From contig FMTG01000005.1 in the NCBI GenBank assembly GCA_900099715.1, positions 20,046 to 84,045 on the forward strand: a stretch of 64,000 nucleotides of DNA. Reading direction: 5' to 3'. A model generated the notes under the pieces. It made no database searches. It was not told the origin of the DNA and was given only the letters and a program-made list of their open reading frames with translations. A program made the position numbers and the translations under genes. This document shows, piece after piece, positions 44,254 through 53,643 of the stretch (its first letter is position 1; every line of letters begins with the position of its first letter). The DNA is from Ruminococcaceae bacterium YRB3002. Lineage in GTDB: Bacteria > Bacillota > Clostridia > Saccharofermentanales > Saccharofermentanaceae.

Positions 44254-45216
44254 TTATTTCTTGGCTGCTTTCTTTGATGTAGTTGCCTTTTTAGGAGTTG
44301 CCTTCTTGGCTGCGGGCTTCTTCTCATTTTCTTCCTTCTTGGGTGAAGCCTTTTTGGCAGTTGTCTTTTTTGCCGGTGTCTTCTTAGCTGCCGTCTTCTT
44401 GGTACCGGTTGTCTTTGACGAACCGGAAGCTGTCTTCTTCGAAGGCGCCCTCTTCGGGATCGCACTGTCAAGCACTTCACCTATGCTGTCATGGATCGTA
44501 AGAAGCGCCTGAAGATCAAGGTATGTTGAACTCTTATTGATAATGACCACCTTATCGTGCTTCAGGAACTGCGCGAAAGTAGCTGCCGGATATACCGTAA
44601 GAGAAGTGCCGCCGATTATCAGAAGATCAGCCTTCTTGATGGCCTTGATAGCACTGTCTACATTCTCATGTTCGAGATTCTCCTCATAGAGCACCATGTC
44701 AGGTCTTATCATTCCGCCGCACTTATCGCAATAAGGTATTCCCTCATGTGCAAGTATGTAATCAAGCTTGAATTTCTTCCCGCACTCCATGCAATAGTTA
44801 CGGAAAACAGAACCGTGAAGTTCAATAGTCGTCTTGCTTCCTGCAGCCTGATGGAGGTTATCGATATTCTGCGTGATGGTAGCCTTAAGCTTACCCTGTT
44901 TCTCAAGTCTTACCAATGCCTTATGTGCCTTATTCGGCTTGGCATCAGGATAGAGAAGCTTGCGTCTGTAGAAATCATAAAACTCTTCGGGATGCTCCAT
45001 GAAGAAAGTATGGGAGATGATATCAACAGGTCTGTACTTAGTTCCGCTCTCCTGGTTATAAATACCTTCTCCGCCTCTGAAATCAGGGATCCCGCTCTCT
45101 GTAGAAACACCGGCGCCGCCAAGGAATACGATATTATCAGATTCCTCGATAAGCTGTCTCAGCTGTGCGATCTTACTCTCCTTAGCCCCTGCATATCTGT
45201 CTAATCTAGTTTCCAT
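44254..45216 (-). CDS. Sirtuin NAD-dependent deacylase with histone-H1-like tail
   Basis: 320 residues. The sirtuin core (about 1-250) is complete: VFLGGAGVSTESGIPDFRGG, TQNIDNLHQAAGS, catalytic His in IELHGSVFRNYC, two CxxC zinc pairs (CMECGKKF, CDKCGGMI) and IGGTSLTVYPAA. It should remove acyl groups from lysines using NAD. Residues ~253-320 are a Lys/Ala/Thr/Pro repeat tail (AAKKTPAKKTTAKK, ATPKKATTSKKAAKK) that resembles histone H1 and AT-hook-type bacterial nucleoid proteins and should bind DNA or RNA. That fusion is unusual. Downstream of the PH-domain gene by 32 bp. Confidence 0.92.
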   Translation of the reverse strand: METRLDRYAGAKESKIAQLRQLIEESDNIVFLGGAGVSTESGIPDFRGGEGIYNQESGTKYRPVDIISHTFFMEHPEEFYDFYRRKLLYPDAKPNKAHKALVRLEKQGKLKATITQNIDNLHQAAGSKTTIELHGSVFRNYCMECGKKFKLDYILAHEGIPYCDKCGGMIRPDMVLYEENLEHENVDSAIKAIKKADLLIIGGTSLTVYPAATFAQFLKHDKVVIINKSSTYLDLQALLTIHDSIGEVLDSAIPKRAPSKKTASGSSKTTGTKKTAAKKTPAKKTTAKKASPKKEENEKKPAAKKATPKKATTSKKAAKK

Positions 45217-45248
45217 ACTCGCCTCTCTGCCTGAATCCTTTATTGTTA

Positions 45249-45689
45249 TCAGTCAAAATGTCCGTCTAACCCTTCAATAAAACCGCTTCCGATATCATCA
45301 AATCCGGCTGCGCCGAACATCTCCTTGCCGAGAACTCGCTTCTCATTACGTTCCTTCTCTACGATGTTGCTAAGAGCCCTGTAAACCTTCTCGCAGTCCT
45401 TGATACTCTCTATCTTCAATGTTGGAGTCGTCTGGTCGGCAGTCGACAGAATGATGGTACCTACTCCGAATATCCTCTGACCGAGGCTTCTTCTCAAAGT
45501 CAGGTCAAGCACCCTGTACAGAAGGATCTCATCATTGGACACATTGATGAAGCCCTTCCTGAGATAGAATCTGTTCTCATCGAAACTGTATCTGGTAAAC
45601 GAGATCGGAAGCCCCAGATATCTCTTGCGGTCCTTCCAAAGGATCTCATCAACTTGCGCATACTGTGATAATCTGTCAGGTTTTGCCAT
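45249..45689 (-). CDS. Bacterial PH-domain protein
   Basis: 146 residues resembling the bacterial PH domain (bPH2/YdbT-type): FTRYSFDENRFYLRKGFINVSNDEILLYRVLDLTLRRSL, a pattern of beta strands with the typical YRV-D turn, then GTIILSTAD and a final helix. No membrane segment. The role is unknown; PH-fold proteins bind lipids or protein partners. First gene of the sirtuin-MutS-like-lysA unit, with an AGGAGG ribosome site; a TATAAT lies about 55-60 bp upstream. Confidence 0.8.
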   Translation of the reverse strand: MAKPDRLSQYAQVDEILWKDRKRYLGLPISFTRYSFDENRFYLRKGFINVSNDEILLYRVLDLTLRRSLGQRIFGVGTIILSTADQTTPTLKIESIKDCEKVYRALSNIVEKERNEKRVLGKEMFGAAGFDDIGSGFIEGLDGHFD

Positions 45690-45806
45690 AATAGACCTCC
45701 TCTGTGCTTAATATAATTATCGCACAAACTCATCACTAATTAATTATTATAATGCATTGACACGAAAATTTCACATATTTGTGGTTCACAGGAACAGGAC
45801 ACTCCC

Positions 45807-47678
45807 TTATTCAGAGAATGTCTCCACCACTTTATCCGCGTCGAACAGCCTCGACAGATCGCTGTTCTTCAACGCTTTCCCGTTGATTACCGTCCTGTCG
45901 TAATACAGATAGTTGTCACCGTAGATATAGTATGGTCTCGGACCGATACCGAAGAAGATCCTGAATCCGTTATTCTTCAGATAAACGGCGCGGGGATCGG
46001 TTCCATAGATATAATCACCATTAGGGTATGCGATCATATGCGTATCACCGAGCAGCGGTTCGATCTGCGTCATCCATTTCTCTGTGTCCGCCTTGATGGT
46101 ATCCATGTCAGAAGAACGCGCATTTATGTACCCGTATGTGGCAGAAGCGAACTTCCATCCGTCATCCTTAAGAGCCTCTGCGATCGTCATGACGGTACTG
46201 CAGTTGGCATCAATATCAGCCGGTGTAAAATTAGCATTCGGATATCCGGCCGCGGCAAGGGCACTGTTGCGGTCATCAAGTTCATCCTGTGAGATAACGT
46301 AACCGAAGCAGGCCTCGTATCCGCTGATCGAGATAACGCCTTTCGCGCCGTCGTAAGTGAAATCGTGATGTTCCTCGACGAATCTGTCAAGAATGCCGAT
46401 CGACTCTTTGAGACGGCTTACAACGGCTTCTCCGTCACTGTTCACGTACTCGCTGCACACCTGTCCCTGATCGTTGAGGACCAGTCTTCTGTTGAGTCCC
46501 TGCCCGTAATTGGAAGCACTGTACGTCAGGTCTTCAACGACTATTATCAGAGGCTTCTTGCCGACCGGGACCGTGAGCTTCGTCTCCACGAGATATGTAT
46601 CGTTGCTGAGGTCAGCCAGTCCTTCGGCATCAACGAGGCAGAAATTGTTGTTATACAGCTCCGTCAGCATCCTCTCAAACTCGGTACAGGTCAGATATTT
46701 GTCCAGAACGGCACTGCCGAAATTGCCGGATCTTGCAAGATCCGTATCAGCGATAAGATTGCGCACGCACAGAACCTCCACCTTGCCGTTGTAGACAGCT
46801 GTCTCATTAGTGTTGGTGGTCGCTGTCAGAAGGTCATTGGCGATCCTTGCATCATCCGGGAATATAGCGGCAAGGTCGGACAGAAGATTCTCAGCCGTAT
46901 AGTATTTATAAGTATCCAGCATGTGCTCGCCGAGCGTGATCATCGGTTCGTACATGGTCTCCTTGATCTCGGCAAGCCTTGCCGTGCTGTAATCATGAAC
47001 GAATCCGGTATTGCGCTCGATAACCGACTGGTAAGTCTTTACCGCCGTAATATAGTCCTGCTCCTCGAAATGCGTCTCCGCGTTGCGGACATCACCTGTG
47101 GCCATCTCGATCATATCAAGTTCAGCCTGCAGCGGCCTTACCGTCGCCGAGAAATTGCTTATAGGAGATATCGTATTGAACACAAATGTAATATCAGGCT
47201 TCTCGATCTTGCCGAGCAGGAATTCCGTGCACAGATCCTTGAGCCACGAAGACACGATAGATGTCGTCAGTTCCTGCATTCCGCCAAGGAACGACTGATC
47301 CTGCGTTGATGGCGTATAGCGCTCGTATCTGACCTTGCGGAGGATCTCATCCACCCTGACGCTGACGATCTCCTCCATGTCGTAGAGTTCCTGGTTCTCA
47401 TACTCCATCTTATCGGCACTTTCGGGAGGCGCTGACAGAACATAGTCCTGAATGTCTCTGTAGATCCTCAGCGCTTCCTCATAATCGCCTTTGGTCAGGG
47501 CCTCCTCGAAAGCAGGCACAACGCTGCTTCCGGTCCTCGATAAACCTTCAAGATAGAAATAAGCTCCCGCAATGGAGGCTGCCAGTATAAAACACAAAAC
47601 GGCGAAGATCCTGTGGATCACCTTGACTGATGATCCAGTCCTGTCGCCGTAAATGTTGTCATTGACGTTATAGTTCAA
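45807..47678 (-). CDS. Membrane-anchored polysaccharide deacetylase-like protein
   Basis: 623 residues. One membrane helix (about 22-48) anchors a long extracytoplasmic part: helical repeats (about 75-300), then a C-terminal region with NodB-like features (PLIIVVEDLTYS near residue 370, DANCSTVMTIAEAL and MIAYPNGDYIYGTD). The usual catalytic DD pair is changed (ED) and the zinc histidines are not obvious, so it may be a non-catalytic relative. Its ATG overlaps the parC stop by 4 bp, so it is co-translated with topoisomerase IV. Function not assigned. Confidence 0.7.
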   Translation of the reverse strand: MNYNVNDNIYGDRTGSSVKVIHRIFAVLCFILAASIAGAYFYLEGLSRTGSSVVPAFEEALTKGDYEEALRIYRDIQDYVLSAPPESADKMEYENQELYDMEEIVSVRVDEILRKVRYERYTPSTQDQSFLGGMQELTTSIVSSWLKDLCTEFLLGKIEKPDITFVFNTISPISNFSATVRPLQAELDMIEMATGDVRNAETHFEEQDYITAVKTYQSVIERNTGFVHDYSTARLAEIKETMYEPMITLGEHMLDTYKYYTAENLLSDLAAIFPDDARIANDLLTATTNTNETAVYNGKVEVLCVRNLIADTDLARSGNFGSAVLDKYLTCTEFERMLTELYNNNFCLVDAEGLADLSNDTYLVETKLTVPVGKKPLIIVVEDLTYSASNYGQGLNRRLVLNDQGQVCSEYVNSDGEAVVSRLKESIGILDRFVEEHHDFTYDGAKGVISISGYEACFGYVISQDELDDRNSALAAAGYPNANFTPADIDANCSTVMTIAEALKDDGWKFASATYGYINARSSDMDTIKADTEKWMTQIEPLLGDTHMIAYPNGDYIYGTDPRAVYLKNNGFRIFFGIGPRPYYIYGDNYLYYDRTVINGKALKNSDLSRLFDADKVVETFSE

Positions 47679-49936
47679 TTCAGCCCCTCTATACCGATCT
47701 GTTTATCGGCAAAAGAATCCTCTTTGATATAGTAGCCTATAGCAGGGATCTTACGTATCCTGTAGTACTCCGGATCCACGATATCGGATTCCTCAAGCCT
47801 TGTTATCTCAACCATCTGCGAACCGCGCTTGCTTGCCAGGAGCTGAACGCCCTGAGTCGTTCTCGTTGTCTTGAGAGGGATCAGGGATGCCTTGAATACT
47901 ACGGCTTTCTTGAGGTCTGACCTTGCAACAAGATCGGGATCCTCGTCATCATCAAGGATGATGAACGATACTGCCGGAGACAGGTCTGAATAGCCCTTCA
48001 GGAGCTTCTTACGGTTCTGCTTCGTCTCGTAAACATTGAGCGGAAACAGCGCTGCCTTGCCGTTCTTAAAGCCTATCAAAAGCCGCCCCTTATAATCAGT
48101 AGTCGGTATCATAAAGAGGATATTCTCGCCATCTTCAAGACCAAGTTCCGACGGCAGATAGAAGCCGAAATCACCGGGCTTGGTATCTGCAAAATCATAT
48201 GTCTTTGCCTTGTAAACGTTGCATTTATCAGTAAAGAACAGTATGTCGCTCCTGTTCTCTGTCTCGTATCCGAGGAAGATCTCGTCATCCTCCTTTGTCT
48301 TGAGCTCGCCTGCATTACGCATGGATACGAGAGAGTGCTTCTTGAGATATCCGTGCCTGGTGAGCATGAGATGGAGCCTGTAATCAGCGATCTCGGTATC
48401 AGCCGTGAAGACCTCAACCTCTTCATTGGCAATGAGCTGAGTTCTTCTGGGCTGACCGAACTTGGAGGCAACTTCCTTCAGCGTCTTTACGATAAGGTTG
48501 TTGATCCTTCTGGGGCTCGAGAGCAGGTCTTCCGTATCGGCAATATCATCCTTGAGTTTATCGCGGTCAGCGATCCTGTTAACGATATACTGCTTATTGA
48601 TATTACGGAGCTTGATCTCCGCAACATATTCAGCCTGTTCCTTATCAATATCGAATCCCTTCATGAGGTTGGGAACAACATCTTCCTCAAGTTCTGTGTT
48701 ACGGATTATCTTGATTGCCTTATCGATGTCAAGAAGGATCGCTGCAAGACCGTCCAGAAGGTGCAGCTGCTTCTTCATCTTGTTAAGATTGAACTCCTGC
48801 TCCCTGGTGATGCACTGTCTTCTCCACTTGAGCCATTCGTCGATTATCTCACCTACGCCCATGAGCTTAGGCGAACCGTTGATAAGGATGTTAAAGTTGC
48901 AGGCGAAAGTATCCTGAAGCTTTGTATATCTGAACAGCTTCGTCATCAGAGCCTCATGATCGGTGCCCCTCTTGCAGTCGATAGTTATCTTGAGACCATC
49001 AAGATCAGTCTCATCCCTTATATCGGCTATCTCCTTGGCCTTTCCGGCCTTGACCAGATCGGCAATGTTGTCAATTATCGCCTCTGAGCTTGTGGAATAA
49101 GGGATCTCCGTTATCTCGATAAGGTTATTCTTCTTATCTACCGTATATTTGCTCCTGATCGAGATGGAACCCTTACCTGTCTCATATATCTGTCTCATCT
49201 GTTCCTTATCGTAAACGATCAGACCGCCACCGGAAAAATCAGGAGCAGGCATAAACTCAAGAAGATCACAGTTCTTATCCCGCAGATACGCCTCTGTCGC
49301 CTCACAGACTTCCTTCAGATTGAAGGAACAGATGTTGGATGCCATACCTACTGCAATGCCCTGATTGCTGTTGACGAGTATCGCGGGGAAAGTCGTCGGA
49401 AGCAGGACCGGTTCCTTCAGGGTACCGTCGTAGTTATCTACAAGATCGACAGCATTCTTATCAATGCCCTTGAATATCTCACTGCAGATCTTCTCCAGCC
49501 TTACCTCTGTATATCTGGGAGCGGCACACTGCATATCCCTGGAATACTGTTTACCGAAGTTACCCTTGGAATCAACATACGGATGCAGAAGCGCAGCATT
49601 GCCTCTTGTCATCCTGACCATCGTATCGTAGATAGCCTGGTCACCGTGGGGATTGAGCTTCATGGTCTGACCAACAACGTTAGCTGATTTCGTTCTGTTG
49701 CCGTTAAGCAGTCCCATCTTGTACATAGTGTACAGGAGCTTGCGGTGTGACGGCTTGAAGCCGTCTATCTCAGGAATGGCTCTCGATACTATAACGCTCA
49801 TAGCATAAGGCATATAGTTGATCTCGAGCATCTCCGTGATCGGCTGGTCAACTGCAGGCATATCCTTGGCAGACGGGTCTGTCAGTCTTGACTTCAGCGA
49901 ATCGCTCTTTATATCTTCGTTTTTCTTCTTTGCCAT
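47675..49936 (-). CDS. parC: Topoisomerase IV subunit A-like protein
   Basis: Breaks and rejoins DNA strands to decatenate or relax chromosomes. The 753-residue protein has the catalytic tyrosine in APRYTEVRL, the ISxxxG-type dimer region and a beta-pinwheel C-terminus. No GyrA-box (QRRGGKG) is found, favouring topoisomerase IV over gyrase. In the quinolone region the sequence reads NPHGDQAIYDTMVRM, so the usual serine of HGDS is glutamine. Lies 20 bp after the parE gene. The pair could also be a second divergent gyrase-like set. Confidence 0.9.
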   Translation of the reverse strand: MAKKKNEDIKSDSLKSRLTDPSAKDMPAVDQPITEMLEINYMPYAMSVIVSRAIPEIDGFKPSHRKLLYTMYKMGLLNGNRTKSANVVGQTMKLNPHGDQAIYDTMVRMTRGNAALLHPYVDSKGNFGKQYSRDMQCAAPRYTEVRLEKICSEIFKGIDKNAVDLVDNYDGTLKEPVLLPTTFPAILVNSNQGIAVGMASNICSFNLKEVCEATEAYLRDKNCDLLEFMPAPDFSGGGLIVYDKEQMRQIYETGKGSISIRSKYTVDKKNNLIEITEIPYSTSSEAIIDNIADLVKAGKAKEIADIRDETDLDGLKITIDCKRGTDHEALMTKLFRYTKLQDTFACNFNILINGSPKLMGVGEIIDEWLKWRRQCITREQEFNLNKMKKQLHLLDGLAAILLDIDKAIKIIRNTELEEDVVPNLMKGFDIDKEQAEYVAEIKLRNINKQYIVNRIADRDKLKDDIADTEDLLSSPRRINNLIVKTLKEVASKFGQPRRTQLIANEEVEVFTADTEIADYRLHLMLTRHGYLKKHSLVSMRNAGELKTKEDDEIFLGYETENRSDILFFTDKCNVYKAKTYDFADTKPGDFGFYLPSELGLEDGENILFMIPTTDYKGRLLIGFKNGKAALFPLNVYETKQNRKKLLKGYSDLSPAVSFIILDDDEDPDLVARSDLKKAVVFKASLIPLKTTRTTQGVQLLASKRGSQMVEITRLEESDIVDPEYYRIRKIPAIGYYIKEDSFADKQIGIEGLN

Positions 49937-49956
49937 ATCTGTCTCCGTAAGTAATG

Positions 49957-51954
49957 TTAGCCGATATCGAGCATATCAAGATACAGGTGCCCGTCCTGTT
50001 CGATGTGAAGCTTACGCCCTGCAAGGTTATCACCAAGAAGCAGATCGAAAACCTCAGCCGTCTTCTGCGCATCCTCAGGGCAGACTTTTATAAGCCTTCT
50101 GGTCTTCGGGTTCATCGTCGTCTGCCACATCATCTCAGGCTCGTTCTCACCGAGACCCTTTGATCTCTGGATATTGAGCTGTGACGGGTCATATTTGGCA
50201 AGTATCTCGGCCTTCTCTTTCTCATTAAAGGCAAAGAACGTCTCCTCCTGATCGCTCTTCTTCCCCTTTGGCCTGTAGGTAATCTCGAACAGCGGGGATT
50301 CAGCGATATAGACATGACCTGTATCTATCAGTGTCGGTGTGAGCCTGTAGATCATAGCCAGGATAAGAGTTCTTATCTGGAATCCGTCAACGTCGGCATC
50401 AGTACAGATTATTATCTTGTTCCATCTGAGGTTCTCGATATTGAATGCGCTTATCTCTTTATTATGCTTATCGTTGATCTCTACACCACATCCCAGAACC
50501 TTAAGAAGATCAGTAATAATCTCACTCTTGAAGATTGAGGCATAGTCTGCCTTAAGACAGTTAAGTATCTTACCTCTTACGGGCATAACAGCCTGGAATT
50601 CAGCATCCCTGCCCATCTTGACAGAACCAAGAGCGGAATCACCCTCAACTATGTATAGCTCTCTGATATTGGCATCCCTGCTCCTGCAGTCAACAAACTT
50701 CTTGATCCTGTTATTGATATCGATGGAGCCCATCAGCTTCTTCTTGATGTTGACTCTCGTTCTCTCGGCGTTCTCTCTGGAGCGTTTATTAACGAGTATC
50801 TGCTCGACAACCTTGTCACCCATCTGCTTGTTCTCGATAAACCAGATCTCGAGATTTGTCCTGATGAGCTGAGTCATGAAGTCCTGAACATACTTGTTGT
50901 TGATGGCTTTCTTTGTCTGGTTTGCGTAGGAGGTCTGAGTCGAGAAAGTATTGGTCACGACTATCAGGGAATCAGCTATATCCTGGAACGTGATCTTGGC
51001 CTCGTTAGCTTTATACTTATCCCTTGACCTGATCTGCTTATCGATCTCGCTCAGGAATGCGGATCTGACGGCTTTATCCGGGGATCCGCCGTGCTCGAGG
51101 AAACTGGAGTTGTGGTAGTACTCCATGACATTGACCTCGTTGTTAAAGCAGAATGCCACTTCAGCCTTGACCTTGTACTCATCCCTGTCGTCCGAGTCCC
51201 GTCCCTTGCCTTCACCTGAGAAGAAATGAGCCTCGGTAATCCCCTTCATGTCAGACAGTTCGTCAACATAGCCCTTGATCCCCTCACGGTACAGATATGA
51301 GAATTCCTCACCGGAAGCCTCGTCCTTGAGGATAAACTCGATACCGCTGTTTACAACAGACTGGCGCTTGATGATCTCCTTGAAACTGTCGAGAGGTATA
51401 AAAGTCTCTGTGAAGACCTCGGAATCAGGCTTCCAGCGCTGGATCGTACCTGTCCTCTTGAACCTGTAGGGTTCCTTCATGAGCTCAGTTACGGGTTCAC
51501 CTTTCCTGAAAGACATGGAATACTTCGTATGGTCACGCATGACAGTGACTTCAAAATACTCGGAAGCATACTGTGTAGCACAGGCACCGAGACCGTTAAG
51601 ACCGAGTGAATACTCGTAATCCCCTGCACTGTTGTTGTGATACTTGCCGCCGGCATACAACTCGCAGTATACAAGTTCCCAGTTGTAGCGGTTCTCCTTG
51701 GTATTGAAGTCAAGCGGGATACCTCGTCCGAAGTCTTCCACCTCAATGGAACCATCCCTGAACCTGGTGATTATGATCTGACTGCCGTAGCCTTCCCTGG
51801 CCTCATCGATGGAATTGGACAGGATCTCGAAGAATGAATGGATACATCCTTCAAGGTTATCTGAACCAAAGATAACCGCAGGTCTCTTACGGACCCTGTC
51901 GGCTCCTTTGAGCATAGATATACTCTCATTGCTATAGTTCTTCTTAGCTGCCAT
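49957..51954 (-). CDS. parE: Topoisomerase IV subunit B-like protein
   Basis: ATPase subunit of 665 residues. The GHKL ATP site is N-terminal (SIDEAREG, VEDFGRGIPLDF, GLNGLGACATQYAS), followed by the transducer domain and the TOPRIM metal motifs IVEGDSALGSVKMGRD and ICTDADVDGFQIRTL, then PVRGKILN. EGDSALGSVKMGRD departs from the common EGDSAGGSAKQGRD. Start ATG at 51954 follows GGGGGTC. Together with the next gene it forms a complete type II enzyme; gyrase proper should be elsewhere. Confidence 0.92.
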   Translation of the reverse strand: MAAKKNYSNESISMLKGADRVRKRPAVIFGSDNLEGCIHSFFEILSNSIDEAREGYGSQIIITRFRDGSIEVEDFGRGIPLDFNTKENRYNWELVYCELYAGGKYHNNSAGDYEYSLGLNGLGACATQYASEYFEVTVMRDHTKYSMSFRKGEPVTELMKEPYRFKRTGTIQRWKPDSEVFTETFIPLDSFKEIIKRQSVVNSGIEFILKDEASGEEFSYLYREGIKGYVDELSDMKGITEAHFFSGEGKGRDSDDRDEYKVKAEVAFCFNNEVNVMEYYHNSSFLEHGGSPDKAVRSAFLSEIDKQIRSRDKYKANEAKITFQDIADSLIVVTNTFSTQTSYANQTKKAINNKYVQDFMTQLIRTNLEIWFIENKQMGDKVVEQILVNKRSRENAERTRVNIKKKLMGSIDINNRIKKFVDCRSRDANIRELYIVEGDSALGSVKMGRDAEFQAVMPVRGKILNCLKADYASIFKSEIITDLLKVLGCGVEINDKHNKEISAFNIENLRWNKIIICTDADVDGFQIRTLILAMIYRLTPTLIDTGHVYIAESPLFEITYRPKGKKSDQEETFFAFNEKEKAEILAKYDPSQLNIQRSKGLGENEPEMMWQTTMNPKTRRLIKVCPEDAQKTAEVFDLLLGDNLAGRKLHIEQDGHLYLDMLDIG

Positions 51955-51994
51955 TTATATATATGACCCCCGTGAGATAAACATTTTCGAGATA

Positions 51995-52021
51995 ATTATA
52001 ACATAACCTTTCCGTGGTCAA
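51995..52021 (-). promoter_or_regulatory. Probable promoter of parE-parC
   Basis: Minus strand: TTGACC (52016-52021) and TATAAT (51995-52000). The spacer is only 15 bp, shorter than ideal, so it may be weak or regulated. Confidence 0.5.
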
Positions 52022-52054
52022 TGAACATGTGAGCGGTTTTGTATAAAAGTTGAG

Positions 52055-52080
52055 ACACTGTACGAATTATCGTACAGTGT
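52055..52080 (-). terminator. Hairpin after the LRR gene
   Basis: A perfect 10-bp inverted repeat (ACACTGTACG, 6-nt loop, CGTACAGTGT). On the minus strand it follows the LRR gene and is followed by CTCAACTTTTATAC, consistent with a weak terminator. Confidence 0.6.
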
Positions 52081-52113
52081 CATCTTGAATATCGTGAATA
52101 TGCTTAACAGATA

Positions 52114-53640
52114 TCAGCTTGTCTTAAGGCTTTTTGTCAGCTGATCGTTATCCTTACCGACTACCACATTGCCCCATGAAGCTGCTGTTCCGTTATAAGA
52201 CGCATCTGTCAGAACCGTACAGCCGTAGAAAGCGCCCTGACCGATAAGCGTAACACCTGAGCCGAGCTTGACGGAAGACAGCTGCTTACAGCCATAGAAG
52301 GCAAAATCACCGATCTGTGCCAGACTGTCAGGCAGCTCGATCCCGGTAAGCAGGATACATCCCTTGAAGCAGGAATAACCGATCGAAGTAATGCCGTCAG
52401 GAAGTGTTACTTCAGTGAGAGCCGTGCATTCGTTGAAACAGTAATCACCGAGAGACTTCACGTTGAACGGCAGACTGATCCTGGAGAGATTTTTGCAGTT
52501 GCCGAAAGCATTATCACCTATCACCTCAATCTGCTCGGAAAGAATGATGTCTGATATCCCTGTTCCGCAGAAAGCGCCGCTGCCGATCTCTGTAAGCTCA
52601 TAAGGCAGTTCAACCTCATAGAGATTGACGCATCCCCAGAAAGCATTATCGGGAAGCTTCGTGACGGACGAAGGAATGGTAACTTTCGTAAGACCGAGAC
52701 AGTATGAGAATGCATTGGCACCGACAGATTTCAGGTTCTCTGTAAGGTTAAGCGACGTTACACCGCAGTTATAGAACGCTGAAGAACCTATGCGTCTGAT
52801 GCCGTCATGCATATCTATATTAGTGATGTCCTTACATCCTTCGAAAGCACCGGCTCCTATAGTCTTAACAGACTGAGGTATCGCAAAGTTAACCAATGAC
52901 GATGCAGGACATACTCTTATCAGCTCTGTCATGCTCTTGTTGTAGAGTGTACCGTCCTCTGACATATATGCATCGCAGTCCTCTCCGACATTGATACTCT
53001 TGAGGGATCTGCACTCGGCGAAAGCCATCTTATCGATTGAAGAGACCGATGACGGCAGATCGATCGTCTCCAGCGGAGCCTCCCTGAACGCCTCAGCTGC
53101 AATAATCTGTACATTCTCAGGAACAGTAAAGTTCGTCTCTGCCCTTCCGGATGCATAGGTTATCAGCTCGGAAGCGTCCTTGTTGTAAAGACTGCCGTCG
53201 AGGGACGAATAATAATCATTATCAGGAGCAACGATGATCTCTTTGATGGCAGGAGCCCCTGCAAACGCCCTGTCGCCGATATCCGTAACGGTGGCAGGGA
53301 TCGTAACCTTTGTGAGGTTCTTCATTCCCTCCACAGCAAGCGCAGGAATCTCTGTAATGCCATCCTCGATATAGATCTCCTTTACGTCTTCAAGAGTCGG
53401 CTTACCCAGACCGAAAGTAACGTTCACATCAGTACCGACAGCCCCTGTTCCTGTAATCCTGAGGATACCCTTGTTATCCATTGTCCATGTACAGTTGCCG
53501 CAGGTCCCTTTATAACCCATGAACATATAGCCTACAGCGGCACCGATACCGCCAAGCGCCAGCACGCAGGCAGCGATTATCACTGCGATTTTGATCTTCT
53601 TGGCTCTCTTCTGCTTCTTCCTGTAACCGCTGTTCTTCAT
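52114..53640 (-). CDS. Membrane-anchored BspA-type leucine-rich repeat protein
   Basis: 508 residues. A short cytoplasmic basic stretch (KKQKRAKKIKIA) and one hydrophobic helix (about 17-42) anchor a series of roughly 15 LRR_5-type repeats of about 23 residues (for example LTKVTIPSSVTKLPDNAFWGC). This is the BspA-like fold used for adhesion or protein binding at the surface. No catalytic part or wall-anchor is seen. It follows mscS by 3 bp on the same strand. Confidence 0.9.
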   Translation of the reverse strand: MKNSGYRKKQKRAKKIKIAVIIAACVLALGGIGAAVGYMFMGYKGTCGNCTWTMDNKGILRITGTGAVGTDVNVTFGLGKPTLEDVKEIYIEDGITEIPALAVEGMKNLTKVTIPATVTDIGDRAFAGAPAIKEIIVAPDNDYYSSLDGSLYNKDASELITYASGRAETNFTVPENVQIIAAEAFREAPLETIDLPSSVSSIDKMAFAECRSLKSINVGEDCDAYMSEDGTLYNKSMTELIRVCPASSLVNFAIPQSVKTIGAGAFEGCKDITNIDMHDGIRRIGSSAFYNCGVTSLNLTENLKSVGANAFSYCLGLTKVTIPSSVTKLPDNAFWGCVNLYEVELPYELTEIGSGAFCGTGISDIILSEQIEVIGDNAFGNCKNLSRISLPFNVKSLGDYCFNECTALTEVTLPDGITSIGYSCFKGCILLTGIELPDSLAQIGDFAFYGCKQLSSVKLGSGVTLIGQGAFYGCTVLTDASYNGTAASWGNVVVGKDNDQLTKSLKTS

Positions 53641-53643
53641 AGA

